Part shown: positions 35,655-44,284 of the stretch, one piece after another
Numbering within the stretch: position 1 is the first letter of the stretch
Layout: each line of letters opens with the position of its first letter
DNA from: Streptomyces sp. WM6386
GTDB lineage: Bacteria > Actinomycetota > Actinomycetes > Streptomycetales > Streptomycetaceae
NCBI RefSeq assembly: GCF_000972385.1
Contig: NZ_JXTE01000059.1
Location: forward strand, 1-59,530
Reading direction: 5' to 3'
Length of the DNA: 59,530 nucleotides
The notes under the pieces: generated by a model
Database searches by the model: none
What the model saw: only the letters and a program-made list of their open reading frames with translations
What the model was told of the DNA's origin: nothing
Translations under genes and position numbers: made by a program

Positions 35655-36595
35655 CCGGCCCGGTCGCCGTGCTCCGCCCAGGCCTCCAGCACCCGAGTGC
35701 TCCGGAACCGGTGCTCCACCCCCGTGAGCGGATCGGTGAAGTCCAGCGCCCGCGCCAGTAGTTGGAGCGGATGCCGGAACTCCCCGGCCGGCACGGGGGC
35801 GGCGACCTCCGGATACAACGGGTCACCCAGGATGGGAACGCCGAGGGCGTTCATGTGGACGCGCAGCTGATGTGTCTGGCCGGTGGTGGGCGTGAGCCGG
35901 TACCGGCCCAACCCGTCACGCCGGTCGAGGAGTTCGACACGGCTGACGGCGTTCGGCTCGCCCTCGACCTCATAGGCGGCCAGCACCCCGCGCTCCTTCA
36001 CGATTCGGCTCCGCACGGTCCGAGGCAGGGCGAGCGCGGCATCGTAGGGCGCGACGGCCTCGTACTCCTTGCGCACCTTCCGGTCCCGGAACAGGGACTG
36101 GTAGGCGCCCCGCTCCTCGGGCCGCACCGTGAACAGCACCAGTCCGGCGGTGAGCCGGTCGAGCCGGTGCGCGGCCCCGAGCTCCGGGATGCCGAGTTCC
36201 CGGCGCAGTCGCGCGAGCGCGGTCTCGGTGACATGGCTGCCGCGCGGCGTGGTGGCGAGGAAGTGCGGTTTGTCGACGACGACGATGTGTTCGTCGCGGT
36301 GCACGAGCTCCAGGGGGAAGGGCACGGGCACCTCGTACGGCAGCTCGCGGTGGAACCACACGTACATGCCGGGCACGTACGCGGCATCGGGTGCCACGGG
36401 AGTGCCGTCCGCCCCGACAATGAGCCCCCGGGTGAACATCCCCTCGACGACTCCGGCGCCCGCACCCCTGAGCCGCTCCACCAGGTGCTCCCGCACGGTG
36501 GCCCAGTCGCCCTCGCCCGGCAGGCGCACCCGCACCGGGTCCACCCCGTCGCGCTGGGGCAGCGGGGAGGGCGGGGGAGCGGTACGCCGTCTCAT
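35648..36595 (-). CDS. RluA-family pseudouridine synthase
   Basis: 315 residues from ATG 36595. Has HRDEHIVVVDKPHFLATTP and the catalytic AHRLDRLTAGLVLF with Asp, the RluA signature; the later TGQTHQLRVHMNALG is the usual RNA-binding motif. Isomerises uridines in rRNA or tRNA; the target cannot be assigned. Stop overlaps the convergent P450 end by 7 bases. TACTCT on the minus strand, 8 bases before ATG 36595, supports this start over the upstream TTG at 36604. Confidence 0.9.
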   Translation of the reverse strand: MRRRTAPPPSPLPQRDGVDPVRVRLPGEGDWATVREHLVERLRGAGAGVVEGMFTRGLIVGADGTPVAPDAAYVPGMYVWFHRELPYEVPVPFPLELVHRDEHIVVVDKPHFLATTPRGSHVTETALARLRRELGIPELGAAHRLDRLTAGLVLFTVRPEERGAYQSLFRDRKVRKEYEAVAPYDAALALPRTVRSRIVKERGVLAAYEVEGEPNAVSRVELLDRRDGLGRYRLTPTTGQTHQLRVHMNALGVPILGDPLYPEVAAPVPAGEFRHPLQLLARALDFTDPLTGVEHRFRSTRVLEAWAEHGDRAGQ

Positions 36596-36603
36596 CGGGA
36601 TCA

Positions 36604-36609
36604 AGAGTA
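36604..36609 (-). promoter_or_regulatory. Possible -10 element for the pseudouridine synthase
   Basis: On the minus strand this is TACTCT, 8 bases before the ATG, with no ribosome site close by. Confidence 0.3.
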
Positions 36610-36684
36610 CGGGGTGCCTCCGGCGGTGGGCGGGGGCGACTAAGGAGGTGGGGCGATGTGTTGGCGGTCGCGTGTGGCGCCGTG

Positions 36685-36723
36685 GGGGCTGGTCGCGCAG
36701 TTCCCTGCGCCCCTTTGGGGCGC
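36685..36723. repeat. Streptomyces dispersed intergenic element, copy 2
   Basis: GGGGCTGGTCGCGCAG followed by a short link and the hairpin GCGCCCC-TTT-GGGGCGC (36707-36723). The hairpin touches the stop codon of the permease gene. It shares GGCTGGTCGCGC and the hairpin with copy 1 at 23405-23467. Confidence 0.75.
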
Positions 36724-38240
36724 TACTGCTGACGTTGCCTGTAAAGGAGCCGCCAAGCCACGCCCAGTACCAGCGTCGCTCCCAGGAACAGGACCGTGAA
36801 CCACTGGAAGTACCAGTGGCCGCCCGCCGGGTCGTACACCTCCGCCCTCGGCCAGGCCAGGTTGATCGTCATGAACAGGCCGTAGAGCAGGGCGAGGGCG
36901 TTGACCGGGACTCCCCAGCGGCCCAGGGAGAAGAGCTTGCCGCCCCTTTCGTCCGTGCCCTGCGAGGTGAAGCGGCCGCGGAGGCGGGCGACCAGGAGGG
37001 GGCCGGTGACCATCGCGTACGCCAGGTACAGCATCACGATGCAGGTCGTGCCGATGGCGAGGAACGCCTCCGGGGAGGCGAAGTTGAGGAGCAGCAGGGC
37101 CGCGGCGAGCAGACCGACCACCAGGGCGGGAGCGTTGGGCATACCGGTGCGGGGGTGGACGCGAGCGAGGCGGGCCGCGAAGGGGAGTTGGCCGTCGCGG
37201 GCCATGGAGAACAGCATCCGGCAGGCCGCCGTCTGGATGGCGAGGGTCGCCACCGCGATCGCCACGACCACGTCCGCCAGCAGCAGCTTGCCGACCCCGT
37301 CGCCCAGGCTGCTGGTGAGGACGTAGCTCAGCCCGTCGACCGCCAGGCGACCGTCGGTCAGGCTCGGCGCCGCCAGTAGGCCGCCCAGCACGATCAGACC
37401 CCCCAGGAGGCCTGCCGCGCCGAGTGCCGTGAGGATCGTGCGGGGTGCGGTGCGCCGTGGATCGCGCGTCTCCTCGCTCATCTCACCCGCGCTGTCGAAG
37501 CCGATCATGACGTACGCCGCCGTGAAGGAACCCACCAACAGGGCACCGAACAGGCCGGACTGGGCCGCGCCCTCGGTGTGGAAGGTGATGCCGGGCGTGC
37601 GCTCGGAGTGGGTGAGCAGCAGGACGACGATCAGTACCGCGCCGATGATCTCAGCCGTCACCCCGACCCGGTTGATCACGGACATCACCCGGTTGTCGAG
37701 CACGTTCACGAGTGTCGTCAGCACGAGCAGGAGCACGCCCAGGAGCGCCGCGTTGGCCGCGCCGTCCGCCGACGTCGGCGCCGGATCGGTGCCGATCAGC
37801 TGGAAGCCCGACCAGATCGCCGGCAGCACCATCTGCAGTGCCAGCGCGGCCGCCGCGACCACCACGATCTGCCCGATCACCATGATCCAGCCCGCGAACC
37901 AGCCGAAGGTGAGGTTCGACAGCCGTGTCGACCACTGATAGATCGCGCCGGAGATCGGATAACGCGCGGCCAGCTCCGCGAAGCAGGCGGCCACCAGCAA
38001 CTGCCCGACCAGCACCGCCGGCCAGGCCCAGAAGAAGACGGGGCCGCCGAACGCGTACCCGAAGGCGAAGAACTGGAAGACCGTCGTCAGGACGGAGATG
38101 AAGGAGAACCCGGCCGCGAACGACGCGTACCGGCCCAGGCTGCGGTGGAGTTCCTGGCGGTAGCCGAACTCGGCGAGCGAGTGGTCGCCGGGGGAGTGCG
38201 GTGGATCGGGGCGGACTTCGGAGGGGCTGGTCGTCGTCAC
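36723..38240 (-). CDS. APC-family permease, probably the urea carboxylase-related type (UctT-like)
   Basis: 505 residues, about 12 membrane helices, amino acid-polyamine-organocation family (ELAARYPISGAIYQWSTRLS, GFDSAGEMSEETRDPRRTAP). GTG 38240 was chosen: it has GAAGGCAGG upstream and gives a short hydrophilic N-terminus; a longer frame to 38438 would translate the operator. SEED-type annotations link permeases of this type to urea-carboxylase clusters. A copy of the palindrome found before that operon lies 53 bases upstream. Substrate could be urea, guanidine or an amino acid. The stop is fused to a terminator-like repeat. Confidence 0.85.
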   Translation of the reverse strand: MTTTSPSEVRPDPPHSPGDHSLAEFGYRQELHRSLGRYASFAAGFSFISVLTTVFQFFAFGYAFGGPVFFWAWPAVLVGQLLVAACFAELAARYPISGAIYQWSTRLSNLTFGWFAGWIMVIGQIVVVAAAALALQMVLPAIWSGFQLIGTDPAPTSADGAANAALLGVLLLVLTTLVNVLDNRVMSVINRVGVTAEIIGAVLIVVLLLTHSERTPGITFHTEGAAQSGLFGALLVGSFTAAYVMIGFDSAGEMSEETRDPRRTAPRTILTALGAAGLLGGLIVLGGLLAAPSLTDGRLAVDGLSYVLTSSLGDGVGKLLLADVVVAIAVATLAIQTAACRMLFSMARDGQLPFAARLARVHPRTGMPNAPALVVGLLAAALLLLNFASPEAFLAIGTTCIVMLYLAYAMVTGPLLVARLRGRFTSQGTDERGGKLFSLGRWGVPVNALALLYGLFMTINLAWPRAEVYDPAGGHWYFQWFTVLFLGATLVLGVAWRLLYRQRQQ

Positions 38241-38292
38241 GGCGGCACCTGCCTTCGGCGGCGGAAGAGCGGGACAGCGGTGCGGGCGCTGA

Positions 38293-38314
38293 ATTCCTGT
38301 CGGGCGACAGAAAT
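38293..38314. promoter_or_regulatory. 22-bp palindromic operator, copy 2
   Basis: Half-sites ATTCCTGTCG and CGACAGAAAT with a GG centre. Differs from copy 1 (30097-30118) at only two positions across 26 bases, including the shared downstream TAGG. Sits 53 bases before the permease start. Confidence 0.8.
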
Positions 38315-38416
38315 TAGGGAGCCGCTGTTTCGCCCGCGTGACGCGGCCATGTCGAAGGTGGGCCCAAGTCCTCACCTCCCTTGCGCACGCCGTCAAAACG
38401 CGATACATCGTGTCTA

Positions 38417-38446
38417 TTGACGGGCTGTCGTAGATCACGATATATT
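38417..38446 (+). promoter_or_regulatory. Strong padR promoter
   Basis: TTGACG (38417-38422), 18-base spacer, TATATT (38441-38446), the best sigma-70-type promoter seen in the window. Its -10 is inside the inverted repeat at 38442-38459. Confidence 0.7.
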
Positions 38447-38459
38447 CGGCTACGAATAT
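38442..38459. promoter_or_regulatory. Inverted-repeat operator on the padR -10
   Basis: ATATTCG-GCTA-CGAATAT, perfect 7-bp arms. It covers the -10 and start site region, so bound protein would block transcription; autorepression by PadR is the natural reading. Confidence 0.65.
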
Positions 38460-38494
38460 TCGGATCGAAGTAGAGATGTGAGGTGAATCGGCCC

Positions 38495-39085
38495 ATGAGG
38501 CGGCGCAAGCTCCGCAACCCCCTGGCGCTCGCCGTGCTGGCGACCCTGTGGCAGAAGCCGATGCATCCCTACGAGATCGCCCAGACCCTGCGCCGCCAGG
38601 GCAAGGACTCCAGCACGAAGATCAACTACGGCTCGCTCTACACGGTCGTGCAGAACCTCGAAAAGCATGGCTTCGTCGAGGTCACGGACGTGGAGCGGCA
38701 GGGCAACCGGCCCGAGCGGACGGTCTACGGCATCACCGATGCCGGCCGTCAGGAGACCACCGAGTGGATGTCGGACCTGGTCGCCTTCCCGGCCAAGGAG
38801 TACCCGATCTTCGAGACCGGGCTCTCGCTGCTCGGCGTGCTGCACCCCGACGACGTGATCTCACTGCTGGAGGAGCGGCTCGAGGCCCTGGAGGTCCGGA
38901 TCGCCTCCGGCCGGGGCGCCCTGGAGAAGCTGTACGAGACCCTGCCCCGGCTCTTCCTCGTGGAGAACGAGTACCAGCTCCACATGATCGAGGCGGAAGC
39001 GGCATGGGTCCGCGGCTTCCTCGACGAGATCAGGAAGGGCGAACTGCCCGGCATCGAGGAGTGGAAGGGCTTCCACGAACCGTGA
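38495..39085 (+). CDS. PadR-family transcriptional regulator
   Basis: 196 residues from the ATG at 38495, favoured by GAGGTGA 9 bases upstream over the GTG at 38483. The N-terminal winged helix (LALAVLATLWQKPMHPYEIAQTLRRQGKD, SLYTVVQNLEKHGFVEV) is typical PadR; the C-terminal dimer helices are those of the AphA/Vir-like subgroup. It precedes an ABC drug-exporter pair, the classic PadR target, and is likely released by the exported compound. Confidence 0.92.
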   Translation: MRRRKLRNPLALAVLATLWQKPMHPYEIAQTLRRQGKDSSTKINYGSLYTVVQNLEKHGFVEVTDVERQGNRPERTVYGITDAGRQETTEWMSDLVAFPAKEYPIFETGLSLLGVLHPDDVISLLEERLEALEVRIASGRGALEKLYETLPRLFLVENEYQLHMIEAEAAWVRGFLDEIRKGELPGIEEWKGFHEP

Positions 39086-39099
39086 CCTGACGAAGAACA

Positions 39100-39136
39100 G
39101 GCCCCGGCACGGCTGTTGGAGCAGCCCGCCGGGGCC
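39100..39136. terminator. Hairpin between padR and ABC exporter
   Basis: Outer 9-bp arms GGCCCCGGC/GCCGGGGCC enclose an inner GGCTG/CAGCC stem. No T-run follows, so it may attenuate rather than end transcription. Confidence 0.5.
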
Positions 39137-39259
39137 TCGAACCCCGAGCTGAATCCGCCGTGAGGCACATCCAGGCGATCGAGGTGCGGCACACCCAGGA
39201 TAGCCCGGTGCTCCTCACGCGGATCAGCTGTCATCCGCTCACCCAGGAGAGCACCTGTC

Positions 39260-40294
39260 ATGAACACCCGTGCGCCCGCAGTCGCGGCGCGTCAGCTGAT
39301 CAAGACCTACCCGGGTGATGTCACCGCCCTCAACGGCATGGACATCACCGTCGAACCCGGCACCGTCTTCGGCCTTCTCGGCCCCAACGGCGCGGGCAAG
39401 TCCACCACTGTCAAGATCCTCACCACCCTGGCCCGCCCCGACTCCGGCACGGCCACCGTCGCCGGGCACGACGTGCTGCGCCACCCGGGCCGAGTGCGCC
39501 GCGCGATCGGCGTGGTCGCACAGAACTCCGGCGCCGACCCCGGGGCCACCGGCCGCGAGAACCTCCGACTGCAGGGCAGGCTCTACGGGTTGAGGGGAGC
39601 CGGCCTCGACAGGCGCGTCGCCGAGCTCCTGGACCGCTTCACCCTCACCGACGCCGCGGACCGTCGGGCCAAGGGCTACTCCGGCGGTATGCGGCGCCGC
39701 CTCGACGTCGCCCTCGGCCTGGTGCACCGCCCCGAGGTGCTCTTCCTCGACGAGCCCACCACCGGTCTCGACCCCGAGGCCCGCAGCGCGATGTGGGACG
39801 AGATCGGCCGGCTCTCCGGCGAGGAGGGGCTGACCATCCTGCTCACCACGCACTATCTCGAAGAGGCCGACCGGCTCGCCGAGCGCGTCGCCATCGTCGA
39901 CCGCGGCCGGGTCGTCGTCGAGGGCACCCCGGACTCCCTCAAGGGTGAACTCCACGGCGACGCCGTCCACTTGGAGCTCCGCTCCGGCCTCGGCGAAGCC
40001 GGCCGTACGCTGCTCAGGAGCGCCCTCGGCGGACTGCCGGGCGTGCACGAGGTCCTGGTCGACGGGCACCGGGTCAGCGTCCGCGCCGACGACGGAGCGG
40101 CGGCGGTGCCCGCCCTCCTGGGCGCACTCGAGCGCGCCGGAGTCGATGTCGCCGCAGCGACCGTGGCCCGCCCCTCGCTCGACGACGTGTACCTGCGTTA
40201 CACCGGCCGCCGTTACTCGGAAGCCGAGGCGGCCGAGGGAGCGGGGGAAGCCGGCCGGCCTGACGGCCTCGCCCTCGCGGGAGGTGCCCGATGA
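39260..40294 (+). CDS. ABC exporter ATP-binding protein (DrrA-type)
   Basis: 344 residues; ATG with AGGAGAG about 9 bases upstream. Walker A GPNGAGKST, signature YSGGMRRRLD, Walker B VLFLDEPTTGLD and the H-loop TTHYLEEAD. The C-terminal domain with EGTPDSLKGELHGDAVH is that of DrrA/DrrB-type antibiotic resistance exporters. The permease partner overlaps its stop by 4 bases. Under likely PadR control. Confidence 0.93.
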   Translation: MNTRAPAVAARQLIKTYPGDVTALNGMDITVEPGTVFGLLGPNGAGKSTTVKILTTLARPDSGTATVAGHDVLRHPGRVRRAIGVVAQNSGADPGATGRENLRLQGRLYGLRGAGLDRRVAELLDRFTLTDAADRRAKGYSGGMRRRLDVALGLVHRPEVLFLDEPTTGLDPEARSAMWDEIGRLSGEEGLTILLTTHYLEEADRLAERVAIVDRGRVVVEGTPDSLKGELHGDAVHLELRSGLGEAGRTLLRSALGGLPGVHEVLVDGHRVSVRADDGAAAVPALLGALERAGVDVAAATVARPSLDDVYLRYTGRRYSEAEAAEGAGEAGRPDGLALAGGAR

Positions 40295-41067
40295 GCACCG
40301 CCGTCTCCCAGACCTGGTACATGACGCAGCGTCAACTCATGGTGTTCGCACGGCAGCCCGCGTACGCGGTCATCACTCTGATCCAGCCGGTGATCTGGCT
40401 GTTCCTGTTCGGCAGTCTGTTCCGCGAGGTCGTCGAGCTCGGCGGTTTCGGCGCCACCTCGTATCTCGACTACCTCGTCCCCGGCGTGGTCGTGATGAGC
40501 GCGCTGAGCTCCAACATGTGGGCCGGGATGACCACGCTCGACGAGATCCAGCGCGGCACCCTGGACCGCTTCCTGACCACCCCGGTCAGCCGGGCCGCGC
40601 TGATGAACGGCAACGTCGTCAACAACGGCCTGGTCACCGCCGCGCAGTCGGTGATCATCGTGCTGCTCGGGCTGCTGGGCGGGGCGGACTATCCGGGCGG
40701 GATCGTCGGGATCGCGGTCCTGGTGCTCGCCTCGGTGCTGCTGGGCACGGTCTTCGGGGCGCTGTCCAACGCGCTGGGCATGCTGGTGCGGGAGCGGGAG
40801 TCGATCATCGGGATCAACACGTTCCTGCTGCTGCCGCTGACGTTCCTGTCCTCCGCCTTCATGGCGCCCGCCCAGATGCCGGGGTGGATGCGGCACATCG
40901 CCGACTTCAACCCGCTCGACTGGGCGATGGTGGCGGGGCGTTCGGCGCTGTCCGAGAACCCCGACTGGAGTGATGTGCTCGTCCGGGGCGGTGCGCTGTC
41001 GGCGCTGGCGGTGGCGGCGGTGTGGCTGTCGATCCGGACGTTCCGGTCGTACCAGCGGTCCGTGTAG
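40291..41067 (+). CDS. ABC-2 type exporter permease (DrrB-type)
   Basis: 258 residues, six predicted membrane helices, ABC-2 transporter family. Conserved FLFGSLFREVVE and the FLLLPLTFLSSAFMAP motif, typical of DrrB-type permeases, then ADFNPLDWAMVAGR. Starts at the ATG within ATGA shared with the ATPase stop. Substrate is probably a drug or other hydrophobic compound. A perfect terminator follows at once. Confidence 0.93.
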   Translation: MSTAVSQTWYMTQRQLMVFARQPAYAVITLIQPVIWLFLFGSLFREVVELGGFGATSYLDYLVPGVVVMSALSSNMWAGMTTLDEIQRGTLDRFLTTPVSRAALMNGNVVNNGLVTAAQSVIIVLLGLLGGADYPGGIVGIAVLVLASVLLGTVFGALSNALGMLVRERESIIGINTFLLLPLTFLSSAFMAPAQMPGWMRHIADFNPLDWAMVAGRSALSENPDWSDVLVRGGALSALAVAAVWLSIRTFRSYQRSV

Positions 41068-41103
41068 CGGTGTGGGAGGGCGCCGCTGCGCCCTCCCACA
41101 CCG
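41068..41103. terminator. Bidirectional terminator between ABC exporter and SIP gene
   Basis: Perfect 16-bp arms (41068-41083, 41088-41103) around a CGCT loop, directly after the permease stop and 18 bases from the convergent gene's stop. Confidence 0.9.
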
Positions 41104-41121
41104 CCTATCTGCCCCAGCGGA

Positions 41122-41961
41122 CTAGGCGGGCGTGCTCTCCTGCTCCGCCTCGATCCGTGCGTTCCAGTCCCGCTTCGAGGCCTGCCAGCCGTCCTCGTTG
41201 TGGCCGAGCCGCCAGTACCCGGAGATCGACAGGTCCTCGCGCGCGATCTCGCGCTCGACGCGCAGCAGGTGCCGCAGCTGCTTCACGCAGTGCGCCTCGC
41301 CATGGACGAAGGCGTGCACCCGGCCCGCCGGGAACTCCAGCGCCCGCACGGCCTCGGTCAGCGCCTCGCCGACCGGCCGGTCCCCGCGGTGCAGCCAGAC
41401 GACCTCCACATCGGAGTCGATCTTCTGCTCCTCCTCGGGCCCGGAGACCTCGATGAAGGCGTACGCCGTGGCGCCGTCGGGCAGCACCTCCAGGGAGCGG
41501 GCGATCGCGGGCAGCGCGCTCTCGTCCCCGGCGAGCAGATGCCAGTCGGCGGCCGGATCGGGGGTGTAGGCGCCGCCCGGGCCGCTGAACCGGACGGTCT
41601 CGCCCGGCTGCACGCCGGCCGCCCAGGGGCCGGCGAGGCCCTCGTCGCCGTGGATCACGAAGTCCAGGGTCAGCTCACGGTGTTCGGCATCCCAGTGGCG
41701 CACGGTGTACGTCCGCGTCACCGGCCACTGCTCGCGCGGGAACTCCTCGCGGATGCGCTCCATGTCGAAGGGCTCCGGGTAGGTCGCACCCCCGGCCGGG
41801 AACAGCAGCTTCACATAGTGGTCGGAGCAGGTGTCCGCCGAGAAGTCGGCGAGACCCTCACCTCCGAGCACCACACGCTGCATGTGCGGGGTCAGCCGCT
41901 CGGTGCGGACGACCTGAGCGGAATGCGGCTTCCGCGGCTTGCGTCCCGGTCGTTCTGCCAT
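41122..41961 (-). CDS. Siderophore-interacting protein (flavin ferric-siderophore reductase)
   Basis: 279 residues of the SIP/ViuB family. The FAD-binding motif RTYTVRHWD lies near residue 82, and the NAD(P)H domain has WHLLAGDESALPAIARSLEVLP. C-terminal GYWRLGHNEDGW is a family signature. Reduces ferric siderophores in the cytosol to free iron. An iron-box sequence 22 bases upstream of the ATG indicates repression by an IdeR/DmdR-type regulator when iron is sufficient. The gene is isolated, convergent with an ABC exporter. Confidence 0.94.
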   Translation of the reverse strand: MAERPGRKPRKPHSAQVVRTERLTPHMQRVVLGGEGLADFSADTCSDHYVKLLFPAGGATYPEPFDMERIREEFPREQWPVTRTYTVRHWDAEHRELTLDFVIHGDEGLAGPWAAGVQPGETVRFSGPGGAYTPDPAADWHLLAGDESALPAIARSLEVLPDGATAYAFIEVSGPEEEQKIDSDVEVVWLHRGDRPVGEALTEAVRALEFPAGRVHAFVHGEAHCVKQLRHLLRVEREIAREDLSISGYWRLGHNEDGWQASKRDWNARIEAEQESTPA

Positions 41962-41983
41962 GGCGGCCTCCCTGACTCTTCGC

Positions 41984-41997
41984 TTAGGCTTACCTAA
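41984..41997. promoter_or_regulatory. Iron box (DmdR/IdeR-type operator)
   Basis: TTAGGCTTACCTAA with good dyad symmetry, matching the core of the 19-bp actinobacterial iron box; AGTTAGC follows. 22 bases before the SIP start codon. Confidence 0.75.
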
Positions 41998-42108
41998 GTT
42001 AGCATCTTCCCCTACTTAACACCCCTTGTATGAGGCCAAGATTAAGCCATTGCGGAGAGTATGGATTCCTCCTGAAGAGAAGCTCATTCACTCAGAAGAG
42101 AACATGAT

Positions 42109-43041
42109 TTACGGTGCCAGGGTCGTCAGCAGCCGCTGAAGCGACCCGCCCAGCCCCCAGCGCGCCGCCAGCCGCTCCACCGCCGCCGGATCACGCGGGC
42201 CGCGCGGCACCGCCGTGTCGACGTCCGGCAGCGGCACGTCGTCCGCCACTCGAACGACCTTGGGCGCCACCGCGACATAGGGCCGGGACTCGTCCAGACG
42301 CTTGCGCTGCGAGGGCGTGAGCTTGGCCTTCGGGTCGTCGACCGCCGCCATGATCCCGGCGACATCGCCGAACTCGGCCAGCAGCTTGGCGGCCGTCTTC
42401 TCCCCGATACCGGGCACCCCCGGCAGACCGTCGCTCGGGTCGCCGCGCAGCAGCGCCAGATCCACGTACCCCCGCCCGTCGACCCCATACCTCTCGCGCA
42501 GCCACGCCTCGTCCGTGAGCTGGAGGGTACCCACGCCCTTGAGCGGGTACAGCACCCGCACCCCGCGCCCGTCGTCCACCAGCTGGTACAGATCGCGGTC
42601 CCCGGTGACGATGTCGACCGGGCCCTTGGCCCGAGCGGTGAACGTGCCGATCACATCGTCCGCCTCGTACCCCGCGACGCCCACGCGCGCGATGCCGAGC
42701 GCGTCGAGGACCTCCTCGATGACCGGGACCTGCGGCGACAGGGTGTCCGGCACCTCCTCCTCGTCCGGCCCCACCTCGCGCTCCTCGGCGACGCGGTGCG
42801 CCTTGTAGGAGGGGATCAGGTCGACTCGCCACTGAGGACGCCAGTCGGCGTCCATGCAGGCCACCAGCTCGTCGGGGCGGTGGTCCTTCACCAGGCGGTC
42901 GATGAATTCCAGCAGCCCGCGCACGGCGTTCACCGGCGTGCCGTCCGGGGCCTTCACGGACTCCGGGACGCCGAAGTAGGCGCGGAAGTAGAGGGAGGCG
43001 GTGTCGAGGAGCATGAGTCGTCCGGTCACGCCTCGCATCAT
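42109..43041 (-). CDS. 5'-3' exonuclease (polymerase I-type, stand-alone)
   Basis: 310 residues of the PIN-like/FEN 5'-nuclease family. Acidic metal sites: LLDTASLYFRAYFG, VACMDADWRPQWR, YEADDVIGTFT and VTGDRDLYQLVDD. The helix-hairpin-helix reads GLPGVPGIGEKTAAKLL. Removes RNA primers or flaps; an extra copy beside PolA. Starts at ATG 43041, 43038 or an internal ATG near 43014 are all possible, since no clear ribosome site is visible. About 110 AT-richer bases separate its end from the iron box. Confidence 0.92.
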   Translation of the reverse strand: MMRGVTGRLMLLDTASLYFRAYFGVPESVKAPDGTPVNAVRGLLEFIDRLVKDHRPDELVACMDADWRPQWRVDLIPSYKAHRVAEEREVGPDEEEVPDTLSPQVPVIEEVLDALGIARVGVAGYEADDVIGTFTARAKGPVDIVTGDRDLYQLVDDGRGVRVLYPLKGVGTLQLTDEAWLRERYGVDGRGYVDLALLRGDPSDGLPGVPGIGEKTAAKLLAEFGDVAGIMAAVDDPKAKLTPSQRKRLDESRPYVAVAPKVVRVADDVPLPDVDTAVPRGPRDPAAVERLAARWGLGGSLQRLLTTLAP

Positions 43042-43195
43042 GCCGTACGGCGCCGACAGTCACGGGTCCCCAGCGATGTGAAGCCTCCACGGCGATCCCA
43101 CGGACTGGTTGTGAACTGAACCACTTGGGCGTTTGGCCTGGTCGGTCGAGGGCAGGCGCCGCCACTGACCCCCGCCCCCGAGCCAAGAGGTACGC

Positions 43196-44284
43196 GTGTC
43201 AGCCAGCCTAGAGGCCGAACATCTCTACAAGGTGTTCGGCAGACGACCGAGTGAGGCAGTCGAGAGACTGCGCGATGGAGCCGACCGGGAGGAGCTGCGC
43301 GCCGACGGCACCACCGCCGCGGTCGTCGACGCCTCCTTCACCGTGGAGCCCGGCCAGATCTTCGTCGTCATGGGCCTGTCCGGATCCGGCAAGTCCACCT
43401 TGCTGCGCATGCTCAACGGCCTCCTCGAACCCACCGCCGGACACGTCCGCTTCGACGGTCAGGACCTGACCGCGCTCGGCGACCGCGACCTGCGCGCGGT
43501 CCGGGCGAGGAAGATCAGCATGGTCTTCCAGCACTTCGCGCTCTTCCCGCACCGCAGCGTCCTGGAGAACGCCGCCTACGGTCTCGCCGTACAGGGCGTC
43601 CCCCGCGCCGAGCGCGAGAAGCGCGCCACCGAGGCCCTGGCCCTGTGCGGTCTGGCCGGCTGGGAGAAGTCCTGGCCCGACGAGCTGTCCGGCGGCATGC
43701 AGCAGCGCGTCGGCCTGGCCCGCGCGCTGGCCACCGACGCCGACCTGCTCCTCATGGACGAGTCCTTCAGCGCCCTCGACCCGCTGATCCGCCGCGACAT
43801 GCAGGACCAGCTCCTGGAGCTCCAGAAGACCCTGAAGAAGACCATCGTCTTCATCACCCACGACCTCAACGAGGCCATGCGCCTGGGCGACCGCATCGCC
43901 GTCATGCGCGACGGCCGTATCGTCCAGATCGGCACCGCGGAGGACATCCTGGTCCGGCCCGCCGACGACTACGTGGCCTCCTTCACCCAGGACGTCGACC
44001 GCTCGCGGGTCCTGACCGCGGGCGCCGTCATGGACCCGGACGTCGTCGGTGACGAGGTCAGCTGTCGCTGCGAGACCGCGACACCGGACACCCCGTTCAC
44101 CGAACTCTGCGCGATCAGCGCCCGGCTGACACACCCCGTCGCCGTCCTCGACAAGACCGGGAAACTCGTCGGCCGCGTCCCGCGACAACGCCTCGTCGCG
44201 TTCCTCGGCGACGAGCAGTCCGAACCGGTTGCCTGCGACTCGCCCCGGGACAAGGGCGGCGACAAGGCGGTGGCCCGTGCCTAG
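43196..44284 (+). CDS. proV: Glycine betaine/proline ABC transporter ATP-binding protein
   Basis: 362 residues; GTG 43196 with AAGAGG upstream. ProV/OpuAA type: Walker A GLSGSGKST, signature ELSGGMQQRVG, Walker B LLMDESFSALDP, and the N-terminal KVFGRRPSEAVERL segment specific to this subfamily. The C-terminal CBS-like region (about 265-345) may sense ionic strength. Energises uptake of osmoprotectants. Overlaps the permease-binding-protein fusion gene by 8 bases. Confidence 0.95.
   Translation: MSASLEAEHLYKVFGRRPSEAVERLRDGADREELRADGTTAAVVDASFTVEPGQIFVVMGLSGSGKSTLLRMLNGLLEPTAGHVRFDGQDLTALGDRDLRAVRARKISMVFQHFALFPHRSVLENAAYGLAVQGVPRAEREKRATEALALCGLAGWEKSWPDELSGGMQQRVGLARALATDADLLLMDESFSALDPLIRRDMQDQLLELQKTLKKTIVFITHDLNEAMRLGDRIAVMRDGRIVQIGTAEDILVRPADDYVASFTQDVDRSRVLTAGAVMDPDVVGDEVSCRCETATPDTPFTELCAISARLTHPVAVLDKTGKLVGRVPRQRLVAFLGDEQSEPVACDSPRDKGGDKAVARA

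Noticed and set aside
42000..42108. AT-richer stretch between the iron box and the exonuclease gene, considered as an attachment site or small gene
   Set aside because: No repeat, tRNA end or integrase nearby, and no open frame with a ribosome site.
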